The notes below the pieces were generated by a model that did no database searches, had not been told where the DNA came from, and was given only the letters and a program-made list of their open reading frames with translations. This document shows, piece by piece, positions 54,190-64,000 of a stretch of 64,000 nucleotides of DNA (its first letter is position 1; each line of letters opens with the position of its first letter). The position numbers and the translations under genes were made by a program. Source of the stretch: Dicaeum eximium (Eukaryota; Chordata; Aves; Passeriformes; Dicaeidae); NCBI GenBank assembly GCA_013396995.1, contig VWZP01006004.1, forward strand, positions 1,017,304 through 1,081,303. The letters run 5' to 3'.

Positions 54190-54600
54190 ATAACAAGGGG
54201 GCTGGAGCACCTCTCCTGTGAGGCTGAGAGACCTGGGGATGTTCAGTCTGGAGAAGAGAAGGCTCTAGGGAGACCTTGGAGCTCTTCCAGTGCCTGGAAA
54301 GGGCTGCAGGAGAGCTGGAGAAGGTCTTTTGTCAAGGGCATGGAGCAATAAAGACAAGGGGCAACGACTTCAAGCTGAAAAAGAGCAGGTATAGATTAGA
54401 TATTGGCAGGAAATTCTTTACTTTTGAGGTGGTGGGGCATTGGCACAGGTTGCCCAGAGAAGCTATGGAAGTTGGAAGTGTTGAAGGCCAAGTTGGATGG
54501 GGCTCTGAGCAACCCAACTTATGGAAGACGTCCCTGCCCATGGCAGGAGAACTGGAACTAGAAATTATATTTAGGATCCACTCCAGCCCACAGGATTTAT
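54190..54600 (+). mobile_element. CR1 LINE 3'-end fragment, well preserved, sense
   Basis: The longest CR1 copy here. In order on the + strand: AACAAGGGGGCTGGAGCACC, GAGGCTGAGAGACCTGGGGA, GTCTGGAGAAGAGAAGGCTC, TTGTCAAGGGCATGGAGCAA, ACAAGGGGCAACGACTTCAA, TAGATTAGATATTGGCAGGA, CACAGGTTGCCCAGAGAAGC, AAGGCCAAGTTGGATGGGGC and CCCTGCCCATGGCAGGAGAA. These are the standard steps of the terminal CR1 coding end and 3' UTR. An open frame of 117 codons crosses it (54276-54629), but it starts inside the element and is not a host gene. The terminal short repeats are degenerate. Confidence 0.93.
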
Positions 54601-57600
54601 GGTTTCCAGTAGTGGAAACATGTCCATGATGTTAATGATTCCCTGAAGAAATTAAAGGAGATATGTCAGCTTGGTAAGAGATATTGCTAGGTCTCTACTC
54701 AGTCTTATGTTTTTCTGAGTATGAGCAGAAGAAAATTGAGGCAAACATTGTAAAATAGTAAGCCAACCAACCTTTCCCATCAAATAATACAAAAATATGC
54801 ACACACAGTGAAGGGGAGAAAAACCTGTAAGCAGCTGGGAGGACAGATTAATAGAAAGGGCTATATTTGTGTTTCTTTCATGAGTAGCAGCAAAGAAAGT
54901 TAATCTTCACAGTATAATTATAGAGTATATATATTTTCTTTTTCAGAGGAGGCTGGAGACTGTATTTTAAAAGCTCTGACTGTGTTCACTGGAGCAGCTG
55001 AAAGAGCTGAAAATCAAGGGGATGAGATGTCAAAGCCCTGTTAAAAACTTCATTATATTCAAGTAGTTGGAGCAAGCTGGGTGCACTGTCCCAGTGTTTC
55101 TGTCAGTTCTGGGCTTGCTGAGATTTGCACACCCACCCAGGTGGGCTGAGGCAATTTAAGAGCCTCGGTGCCTGGGCTGTTTACAAATGATGCTGTGTAT
55201 GGCTGAACAAGACCTTTTAATCACTGCAGGGCAACTGCTGGAAGCTGATGGGAAAGATGCCAATCAAAGTACATTGTGACAGCCTGTCCAGAAAATCATC
55301 CACTTGGTCTAACACACAAGCCTTATTCAGTGAGTTGAAAGGAAGAAATTTAATTTTAAATGTTTTTTCATAGCTTAAATATGGTGGTTATGGGTACATG
55401 CTAGAGAAACCCACAACAGTTTTTAGCAGGTGTGAATGAAGCAAATGTTCATCTGATTAAGCCTTTTGGGACCAAGAAGCCCCAGTCTGATTGATGCATG
55501 GGTTGGTGTGTTTTAGTTTTCCCAATTCAGCAGATATTTCTTAAAAAAGCATCCAGAGATACTTTATAAATGAGTATAGACTCCCATGAGCTCCAGCTTT
55601 TCTTCATCATCCACTTTCCCTCATTAAAGTTCTGCAGAAGTAGGCAAGGCATCCACTCACCATGTTCAAAACCTTGATCTGGGGGCTAATCAGCAGCAGG
55701 AGCCTGCAGGGCTGTGCAGGACCTGGAATGTGTCAGACTCCAGCAGGCTCTGGAGTAAGCAGCTGATTTCTCTGTGTGCACCCATAAAGGACAGACCTTG
55801 AGAAGGTGAAGCAGTGCCCAGGTAAGTCACCTGAAGATGAGTCTAGATCTGTGTCAGGAAGGTTGCACTGCTGTGCTCTCTCGTATGTTTAAGGAGCAGC
55901 AATTCTATACAGAATTAACTTTCCACTCCTGCTCTAAAGGGTGTGCTGGCCTCCTCCAGAGCTGCCTGACTGGGCCACAGCCCTACAGGATGGGGGAGAC
56001 ATCATGGTCTTAACACAGTAGGAAATTGTGATCCTATTAGACTGTGCCAGCAGAGAAGCTGTAAATCAGGTAGGTTTGGTTCATGATATCAAGGAGGGGA
56101 GCTCAGAGGCTATAACTAGAGGGCACTTTCCTCCTCCTTTCTCTTCAAGCTGGCTTAAAGTCTTGAGTTTCCTGCAATATATGAAAAAAAGAGATGTAGG
56201 ATTGAAGGGCTATCTTAAAATCAGGATCTAGTCCTGGCTAAGTGAACCTGGTTAAGTGGTTAATTTTATCCACTTAGTTTAGATCCTTGTTTTAAGCCAT
56301 TCCTCCCACCCTGTGTTACCAGCAATAGACAGCTACCTCCTAAGAATTTGCATCCATTTCAGAGTTTTAGCTAAGTTTCCTCTCTGGAGCTTCCCACGGA
56401 GAGCTGTGGTGTTCCAGCAGCAGGGGAGAAGGCTTCCTTGGCTGCTGCCCCCAAAGCTGTGGGGTATGTAGACAGCAGAGTGTGGAAGGGTGTGGGTCAT
56501 TGTGCACTAGGGTTCTACACAGTGGTGGGATGGTAAAAGTGACTCCCCACAGCCTGAGAGTCACACCAGTACCCCCAGTTACCTCCTCACCTATTTCAGT
56601 GTGAGCAGCAGCAGCCACCTGCTTTTCTGGGTCAGGGCTGTGAGGTGGCACAGGTAGGAGAAGCTGGGCACTGCTGTTTGTTCAGTTCTAAAGAAAGGGT
56701 GACAAACTGAGTAAAGCAAACCACAGGATGGATTTGGCCCAGTGGCTGCCGGTTGAATTGCACCAAATTGTATCATTTAATGTGATTGGACAACGCGGGA
56801 AAGAATAATGCAGAGATGTAGCAGGGAAAAACTAATTAAATTATGGGCAGGGGAGATTTATTAGGCAGATGTAAAGAAATGAAGTGCTGATTATGCCTGT
56901 CTGGAATCTGTCTGTTTCTGGAGGATGTGGTTAGGAGATGTTAAAGCTAGAAAGCAATCTTTAAAGTGTGCTCCAGGAATAGTAAAATCTGTGAAATTTC
57001 ACATAATAGGGACTGAACTAAAGAAACCACAAGAATTGCCTCCCACACTAAGCTCCCTGGGGCAGATTCACTGACCTCTGCAAGCAAAAAAAGGAACAGA
57101 GAGTATCTGCAAAGTCCTCATGGAGTCAATATAGTAGTAAAAGAAAAAGGAGCCTGGAGGACTCTCAGGCTCTATTTTTGTCTCTGCCACATAGCAACTG
57201 TGTGATCTTGGTCAAATCAATGAGGCCCCTGTGCTCTTGACTAATCAGTGAAGTTTATCTATAAAGCTGAGAACAAAAATTTTCCTCAGCCCCTATTCCT
57301 AACTTGTTCTGCTTGTCTTGTACTTTTCCATAGGTCGTGAACAAATCAGTACCATGCAGGGAAGGTTACTTAAAGGTTGATTGTCAAGTGCTTTTGTATC
57401 TTTGGACAAAAAGCTCCCTGTTCAGTGCTACATGTTACTATTTTTATGAATGGCAATTAGAATTTAGTGTTATAGAAACATCAGTGGGACCAAAAAATTG
57501 ATGCTGAGGACAACATGAGCGTCATCCAATGTTGTTGTTGTTTTCATTCTGTCCTTTAAAACAAAACCAAAAACCTGCCATTCACTAAGCTGGAGGAAGG

Positions 57601-60024
57601 TGTCAATTTTTTAACATGAAGTGACAGGATATGTCCAGAGGCAGTGGAGGAGCTGGTTTTACATTGGCAAGATTTACGATAAGGGATTCACATGAGTGCT
57701 GAGGCTAAAGGAAGATAAATCCCTAAAGGCAAATTCTACCAATAATTGAATTACAAAGCCATTATCATGTGCTGAACAAAGCAACTTTATGGCTTTATTG
57801 TGACAGGATAAAGCTTGTTAGAATATTTATGCTCACAGGACAACTTTGGCATAAGGATCTCTAGGAGTCCATTCCCTCTTCCACATGACTGTTGCAGCTA
57901 GTTGGTCTTTCTGTGTAATGCAGTGGATGTGGACATGGGGATTTGCCCAAATTGGGACTAGGAAGAGGGAATGGCTGAGGGTCAGGAGGCATCTTAAATA
58001 TATAACTTGTTTAGAACAAAGTCATCTGCAGAATGCAGCTGAGGCACATGAGCATTTCTCATGCTGAGTAGTCAAACTGGATTTTCCAAGCAATGTCACT
58101 TTTCTTTTTGGCATTACACTGCAGCCACATCTGAGCTACTCCCACTCAGCACTGATGAGCTCAAAATGGCCAGAACTCTGTGGATCTGATTCCATCCCCT
58201 TTAGCAGAGACATGCTGTTACATCATTTGTCTGCCAGCCTTTGCTGCATGAACAAATCGTGCCTGTTTACCCCCAAAACAGGTGAGGTATGGTCACAGGA
58301 GAACTAATTCTGCATTTGGTCACTTCCTCTGAGACATGGGAAAGCTGCACAAGGCCTCTGTGTCCATGTAAAGAGTGAGGGACAGTCACACTGGTTCTGG
58401 CTGTGAAAAGGACATGGCAGCATTTGGCATTCTGGGCCATTTGCCTCGAAGATTCTGTAAAATAACAATGTCTTCTACTGCCTGTCTTAAAAGACATTTG
58501 CTCTTGGCTTCTGTGAGCATGTATGATACAAGAAATACACATGAAAAGATTGCCATCGAGTTCCTTGTGCACAGTCCCAGATACAATGTGTCTGTGTCTG
58601 AGCTCAAGCATCCAAAACCAAAGGTACCCAAAGCTACTTTCCAGAATGCACAAATCCTTGAGATGCAGCCCTTATTGTCTGGTGTTTTGAGTTCATTGTT
58701 TATGAAAAAATGGTAGTTTGAAATTAGGTGCAGCAAGCAGAAGCTTTTGCTTTCTTCACAATGATGCCTTTTTGCAGTTCTGAGTGGTCTGACTGCCTTG
58801 CAAGCCTCATCAGTTCCCAGCATCCATAAACAATTGCTTTTGTCCCTAGAAGTGAAAAAAGATAGAAGAGGTGGAAACCCCAGGATAACAGGGTCTCCAT
58901 TGAATTTTCTTGGCTCAGAGGAGCTGACAGGCCAAGGAAGCCAAGGTTTTAGAAATGTTTCAGACAGAGAAGATGGCAAGGGGTTGATCACTACAGAAAT
59001 ATGCCAACTAGCATTTACTGTGCAATGGGCAGTGCCAGGCTGCTTTTGTTTAGCTCAGTCTAGTTCCAAACCAGGGGATGATTTGGGGTCTTTTCCCTGT
59101 GCTGCTTCTCACGGTGGGTGTAGAATCTGCATTCAGAGCAATTACTGTGCTGCAGCCAGTGGTTTCGATTTGTGAGGCTCTCAAGTGCACATAGCTACTT
59201 AGCAGGCTTGATAGTCATTAAAATTTTAGGAAGCAACTTTGTAATAGGACCGTGGGGGTCCTAAAGTTTTCAAAATGTAAGCATGTGCAGAGTAAAGGCA
59301 GTGGGGTCACTGCCTTGCACTCCCTTTGGCTTTTCTAAATCCTCCTTTTCCCAAAAGATTTTTTTCTTTTCCTTTTTTCAAAACATCCAGACAATTATAC
59401 CAACAAAACACTAAAAGTTAATCACAAAAATACAATAGGCACTATTCAACAGAAGCATTGCAAGGATATCCCTGGTGTCCTTAAGTTTCTGGGAGTATTA
59501 CAGAAAGCCTGAGATTAAAGGGACGGACAAAGGACATGCTGGCATTTTACCACAAAGTGAAAACATAGACTGAGGCAAGAAGAAAAGTTTGTGGATATGT
59601 GAGTGTTTGGTCCTTGAGAGCAGATGCTAAAAGGGAAGAATGGATTGGAGAAATATGAGAAGAAAGCACTGCCAGCATAGCAAACAGAAGTTGCTCAGAA
59701 TAGGGAATGGCAAGTTTGGGACTGTTGTTTATTTTTAGAGAGATTTCTGAGAGAAGTCAGTCGCTGAGTGGGTCCCAGAATGTTGTTCATCTGTACCCCT
59801 GCTCTTTGTAGGGTGCTTGGTTTATCACTTGTTGAACACAGAGCATTCTTCCTTGTCTACCTTGTGAGGAATTGTGCGTTGCCAGTGTTGCATTGACCAT
59901 GTGTGCACAAAAGATAATGCAGTACAGTGGGCACTTGTATTAAGTTAGAAACACTGAGTTGGAGGCTTTGGTGCTGTCTTGGGCCAATCCAGCATGTAGT
60001 TTCCTTCTTCCACATGTGAAGCTT

Positions 60025-60103
60025 GTTTTTTTTTTTTTTTTTCTTTTTTTTTTTTTTGTTTTGTTTTGTTTGTTTGTTTGTTTGTTTGTTTGTTTGTTTT
60101 TTT
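60025..60103. repeat. Poly(T) followed by (GTTT)n microsatellite
   Basis: A T tract of about 33 bp with one C is followed by GTTTTGTTTT and then seven GTTT units. It is the reverse-complement type of the A-rich (CAAA)n tract at 40881. Copy number is likely variable and hard to assemble. Confidence 0.93.
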
Positions 60104-61958
60104 GACCATTATAGCTTTGGTTTAAGAACCTTCCAGTCTGGTCAGGAATGGAATTAGTTATTCATTCTTTTTCATATTGATGCCATGGGTTTAAAACTGT
60201 TACTTAATAATACTCAGGCTGGTAGAAGTTTGTTGACTTTGTCAGCTTCTAAAGATAATGCCTTTTTTTTTTTCTCCTCAGCCAAATGAAAAAGACAAGA
60301 AAACCCACTGATAGAATAGCTTGGTAGCATGGTGACTGATTTGGTTGACATACTAAAAATTCAAGAATTCTGATATATATCCTATGGTTCCTAACACCTT
60401 TTTTCCAGCAGATGCTTTAGGAACAGATTGTCCTATGCATGTGAAAGGATATGTCTGTCTTCCTAGAGAGAGCATGTTCTCAGGGACCATACAACCAAAA
60501 GCAAAATATTTATCTCCTGTATATGCTCACTGTGGTCAATATTGCATTTCTGAATGTCTCCTAGGCTTTTATATGTCCTAGAGTAAATAATAAGGCTGAT
60601 GTCAGCTATATAAAACATTTCCTAGAAAGTGGACTGCTCAGGACTTTCAATTACCCCTTTAATTGCAATCCATACCTCATCTGTAATTTGTGTTTTTAAA
60701 ATTAGGTAATAAACATATTTCAGGTCTGTTGTGTTTCCTGCTTTGGGACCTTTATGTAATCACATGTGGGTGTCTGTAGTGTGGATGTCCAGACATCTTA
60801 AATTCAATGGAGAGAAACAGGCCTTTTTAGGATAAATTCTTCTCATAAAGCCATATCTAACACTGTTCATCTGATCCACAGTGCAAAATTGCCTGTTTCA
60901 TCTCTCTGCCTGCAAAGAGAGTGGAGTGAGATTAGTTCAGAGTTAAATATCTGTGATGTATAACTGGGTAAGATGAGTGTTACTTGATGTGGCTTTTCAG
61001 GTGGTATGAAGAGATGTATCAAGAAATATCCTAGGGCTACCATGGGACAAGACAGCATGATCCAAAAAAATGTGACATTACAAAACTGCTGGTCAGTAAG
61101 CTCTCAGCAGAATCCAGATGGAAGTGATATGTTTCTGGCTGTCAGCTCTGTACAGCTAATATTGATTTGAGCAGATGTGTATTTGTATTTTGCCTGTTCT
61201 TTACAACTGATTTTTCATGTTGGCATTTAATATTATGGGCCTGACCATGACCTTGTGCTGTCACAAATAAATTAAACCTATTATATATCAAAGCAATGAA
61301 ATGTGTATTTTCTAATGTAGGGAGAAAGATCTGGCAGATAGGAAGTTATGGATATGGCTCTTGACTATACCTCAGGTGCCCTATTTGACTTTAGGAACTT
61401 CCTTCTCTGGACCTTACTTTTCATCTTTGTCATCACATTTCTAAGGGTTGAGAGACATCAAAAGAAAGGAAGTCCTGGAGGTTTATCACCAGCTGTGTTT
61501 CAGCTGTCCTTGTTCTGTACCCTCTTGGGACAATTGATGGCTTAATTCTTCCTTGAATTGAAGCTCCTGCAGTCCCAGTGCTGGCTGTTGTAGTATGAGA
61601 CTAAATAATATGCAGGTGACTGCTTTCAGGGCTTGAGGGGTCCAGATCTTTATATGCTGCTCTTAAGGCACCTAAGATTTTGATGTAAATTATGGCTCAT
61701 AAAATTGGCTGTCTTCACCAGAGAAGATGCAAAAGATGTTTCTCTCAGGGCCAGAATAGCACTGTGAGGAGGAAATTCACAAAACTCCTGAGTGTAGACT
61801 CACGTGCTTTGCTGGATGAGCACTATTGTTGCACTCTTAAGAGACAAAATATTCAAATGTGTGGAATCTATTCCTTGTTTCTTTGGAGAGTTCACATCCC
61901 CTTGGAGGCATGTGAGGTCAGGAGGAGAAATGAGCTGGCAAAGCTGTACTATGTCTTC

Positions 61959-61991
61959 TGGAATAGCCCAGTTCCCAGATGGGCTATTCCA
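61959..61991. repeat. Perfect hairpin, 12-bp arms, 9-nt loop
   Basis: TGGAATAGCCCA, loop GTTCCCAGA, then TGGGCTATTCCA. It is followed by a short direct repeat, TTCCAGTTCCAG. Intronic, about 1.6 kb before the third exon; no function is evident. Confidence 0.93.
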
Positions 61992-63561
61992 ATATTCCAG
62001 TTCCAGTATTTAAAGCTCACTTAAATAAACAAGAATAAAGAGGAGATATGCTAGCTTTGTCCTTCTGCATTTTTTTTAGAGCTGTTTGTCACTGGCATCT
62101 GTCTATCTTAAACTGAATTGTAATGGGCAGGCCCAGCATTTTGGCCCTAAATCTGCTGATCATAGCAGGCATAATAAAAATGCCCTAGGAGAGTGCTTCC
62201 TTCCCCCCTCACTTGGTGTCAGTTACCAGGAAGCAGAGATTTGAAGTGGAAGTCGAATGTTTAGGGGAATAACACCTTGTCATAAACTTTATTAAAAATG
62301 GAGAAGACTTAAAAGGAATACTGGTTCAGAGTATTTTCTCAGTCCCCCATAAAGGAAATTAAACAATTTCTAGCTAGTGAATGGCTATATATTTTGTCAA
62401 GCAAAGGTAAGGATTAATCAGGACACAGTCTTGTTAACATTTTTATAATAGTTATTAGTTAATGCACATGATGATTAAGCACTGGAGGTGCCTCTGATTG
62501 CAGTCAGTGGGAACTGAATTAGGATCTAAATCACTGTTTGAATCTCTCTTCTGATTTCCTGAAAAATAATGAGGATTTGAAGAGAACATCTAATTTTTCT
62601 GTCACTGGAAATGAATGTGTGTCTTCCCTCATGCTTCTATTAACTGTGAGGTCAGGCAGCTAACAAGAAACTGGTTGTTTAACCCTTAGCTTTAATCAGG
62701 ATTATGACTTGGATGATAGGATCAAGACCAGAAGCGAGGCTGATTGTCAGAGATGCTGTGAGGCAGCTGCACAGTGGGATTGGCACATGGAGCAGTCAGT
62801 ACTGCCATCCTTCAGGCTGCCCAGCAAACCACTGCCCATTTGGGCTCTTCCAGGGAACTTATGAGGCCACCAGTGCCAGTCCAGGGGAAACTCAGCAATG
62901 GAACCAAAGTTTAATTCCATAAACTCCTTGTTTGCAGTGCTCAATGTCTTTACTTGGTTACTACTTGCTAATTCAGAGGGAACAAACAGTCATTTTCAAT
63001 GTGACACTTCTTTTATTAATGCAACAGTGTTTTTATTAGATGAGAAGTGATAAAACGTCTCAGGATAAAATGAGTTTTTAAAACTTCTTAATTAATGAGG
63101 GAACATTGATCATTAAGAGTGTCAATTAAGCAAATGTGCATAAAATGTCCAATATAAAGGAACAGCTATAATTAGTATGCTGGCAAATACTATTATCCCA
63201 TCAATTAAAGTCTTCTGTATTCCACCCTGAACTGAAATGCATCCTTATGACCAAACCAGGAGAAACATCAAAATTTCATGTGCCAATGAGAACAGGAACA
63301 GGTCTCCAGGTGGAAAGAAGTGAAGTAAAGGGGTGAGATAAAGAACTCATAAGCACAATGACATTTATTAGATAAAATGGTAGAATTTCTTTAAAATATT
63401 CAAGTTAATTTCAGGGAAAACTCCAAAATTCTTTCAAAATTATCAGTTCTTATTTGTGAGTATGAGTTTATGTCCAGCTAAACAGGATCTCCTTTGGAAG
63501 CAATATCTCAGCCATTCATGGTCTATGTTGTTGTTAATGCCCTTGTCTCAATCTTTTGCAG

Positions 63562-63626
63562 GTCTATGATGGGGAATGGAAGAGAGCCTGACCTGGTGCA
63601 CCTGGAGGCAAGGACAGTGGATGGTC
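63562..63626 (+). CDS. SORCS1: SORCS1 internal coding exon (VPS10 propeller)
   Basis: Seen: a 65-bp exon after acceptor CTTTTGCAG (ending 63561) and before a perfect GTAAGT donor at 63627. Its first base, G, completes the tryptophan split with the previous exon. It then reads SMMGNGREPDLVHLEARTV and DG, leaving one base (C) to start the next codon. That is consistent with the histidine that follows DG in SORCS1. Family knowledge: EPDLVHLEARTVDG fits SORCS1 as I recall it; SORCS3 has a different string here (EADLVHMEVRTTDG) and SORCS2 is further away. This exon is therefore the main evidence for the paralog. It continues the luminal propeller. The open frame extends on both sides (63494-63700), but splice sites and phase fix the ends. 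The next coding exon lies to the right of the window. Confidence 0.94.
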
Positions 63627-64000
63627 GTAAGTACATCAGCTTCCAAATATTGTGCTGTACTGGGCTCTCCTCAAATTCTTGTAACCCTGCAATACAATAG
63701 AAATCTCACTTCTTTTAGTGACTCACTCATTTAGTTTGAGGAGTTTGGCTGTTCCAAGTTAGGTCTGTCAGAAGAGAAGCCTTTCCAGCAAGGCAAAAAG
63801 TTGGGTTAACTAGGCTGGGAAAGGAGCTGAGGACATGGTAAGGAAGAATAGGTGATAAGCACTAACTTGAGTTACTGCACACAAGACTTTTATTTCTTCT
63901 TACATGAATTTTGTTGATGGGAACATGACACTGAAGAGAAATTCCTGGGTCACAAAGTGTAGCTGCTGTTTGTTCACACAGTTCATAATATTCACCTTGT
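63627..64000 (+). other. SORCS1: SORCS1 intron, 5' start (partial)
   Basis: This is the start of the intron after the third exon, opening with the consensus donor GTAAGT. It interrupts the frame after the first base of a codon (phase 1). No further exon, repeat or other feature is seen before the window ends. Confidence 0.88.

Larger units (their letters stand above)
49675..63561 (+). other. SORCS1: SORCS1 intron, complete (13,887 bp, phase 2)
   Basis: A complete GT-AG intron with GTAAGAG at the donor and CTTTTGCAG at the acceptor. It splits a tryptophan codon TG/G. It carries one well-preserved sense CR1 3' end (about 54190-54600), a T-tract with (GTTT)n at 60025-60103, an AT-rich patch at 53796-53850, a 12-bp inverted repeat at 61959-61991, and the longest open frame in the window, antisense at 58386-58991, which I do not accept as a gene. 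The block 62440-63200 is AT-rich with homeobox-like TAAT words and could be a conserved non-coding element. The rest is ordinary intron. Confidence 0.9.

Noticed and set aside
54276..54629. 117-codon frame on the + strand
   Set aside because: It lies within the CR1 3' end and is a by-product of the element's sequence, not a host exon.

Overview
This window is a stretch of a vertebrate nuclear genome, almost certainly a bird. The evidence is six truncated 3' ends of CR1 LINE retrotransposons with the wording typical of avian CR1 families, GT-AG introns of more than 13 kb, AT-rich intronic sequence, and draft-assembly gaps (one N at 12918 and 44 Ns at 46766-46809). The order of bird cannot be settled by eye. 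There are no bacterial features: no operons, rRNA, CRISPR arrays or phage. Almost all of the open frames of 60-200 codons look like chance frames in intron sequence.

The window lies inside one gene on the + strand, which I identify as SORCS1 (sortilin-related VPS10-domain receptor). Three short internal coding exons can be placed to the base: 35974-36132 (159 bp), 49601-49674 (74 bp) and 63562-63626 (65 bp). Each has a polypyrimidine tract plus AG on the left and GTAAG on the right. Their phases chain together (0/0, 0/2, 2/1), so the three splice into one continuous reading frame of 99 codons plus one base. They encode part of the luminal VPS10 ten-bladed beta-propeller, including one textbook Asp-box (SSDEGATY) and one degenerate Asp-box. 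The third exon (EPDLVHLEARTVDG) points to SORCS1 rather than SORCS2 or SORCS3.

Layout: 1-35973 is the 3' part of a long upstream intron; 36133-49600 is a complete 13,468-bp intron; 49675-63561 is a complete 13,887-bp intron; and 63627-64000 is the start of the next intron. The gene's promoter, signal peptide, propeptide, remaining propeller, PKD domain, transmembrane segment and tail are all outside the window. The introns hold CR1 fragments in both orientations, several A-, T-, (CAAA)n- and (CT)n-type simple repeats, small tandem duplications, and several perfect inverted repeats. The most notable of these are a 33-bp hairpin at 34731-34763 and a symmetric cluster of GGCTAAT/ATTAGCC motifs at 41175-41346.

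I found no convincing new gene system. The best follow-up points are the inverted-repeat structures, the opposing CR1 pairs, one 201-codon antisense open frame and a few AT-rich blocks that might be conserved non-coding elements.
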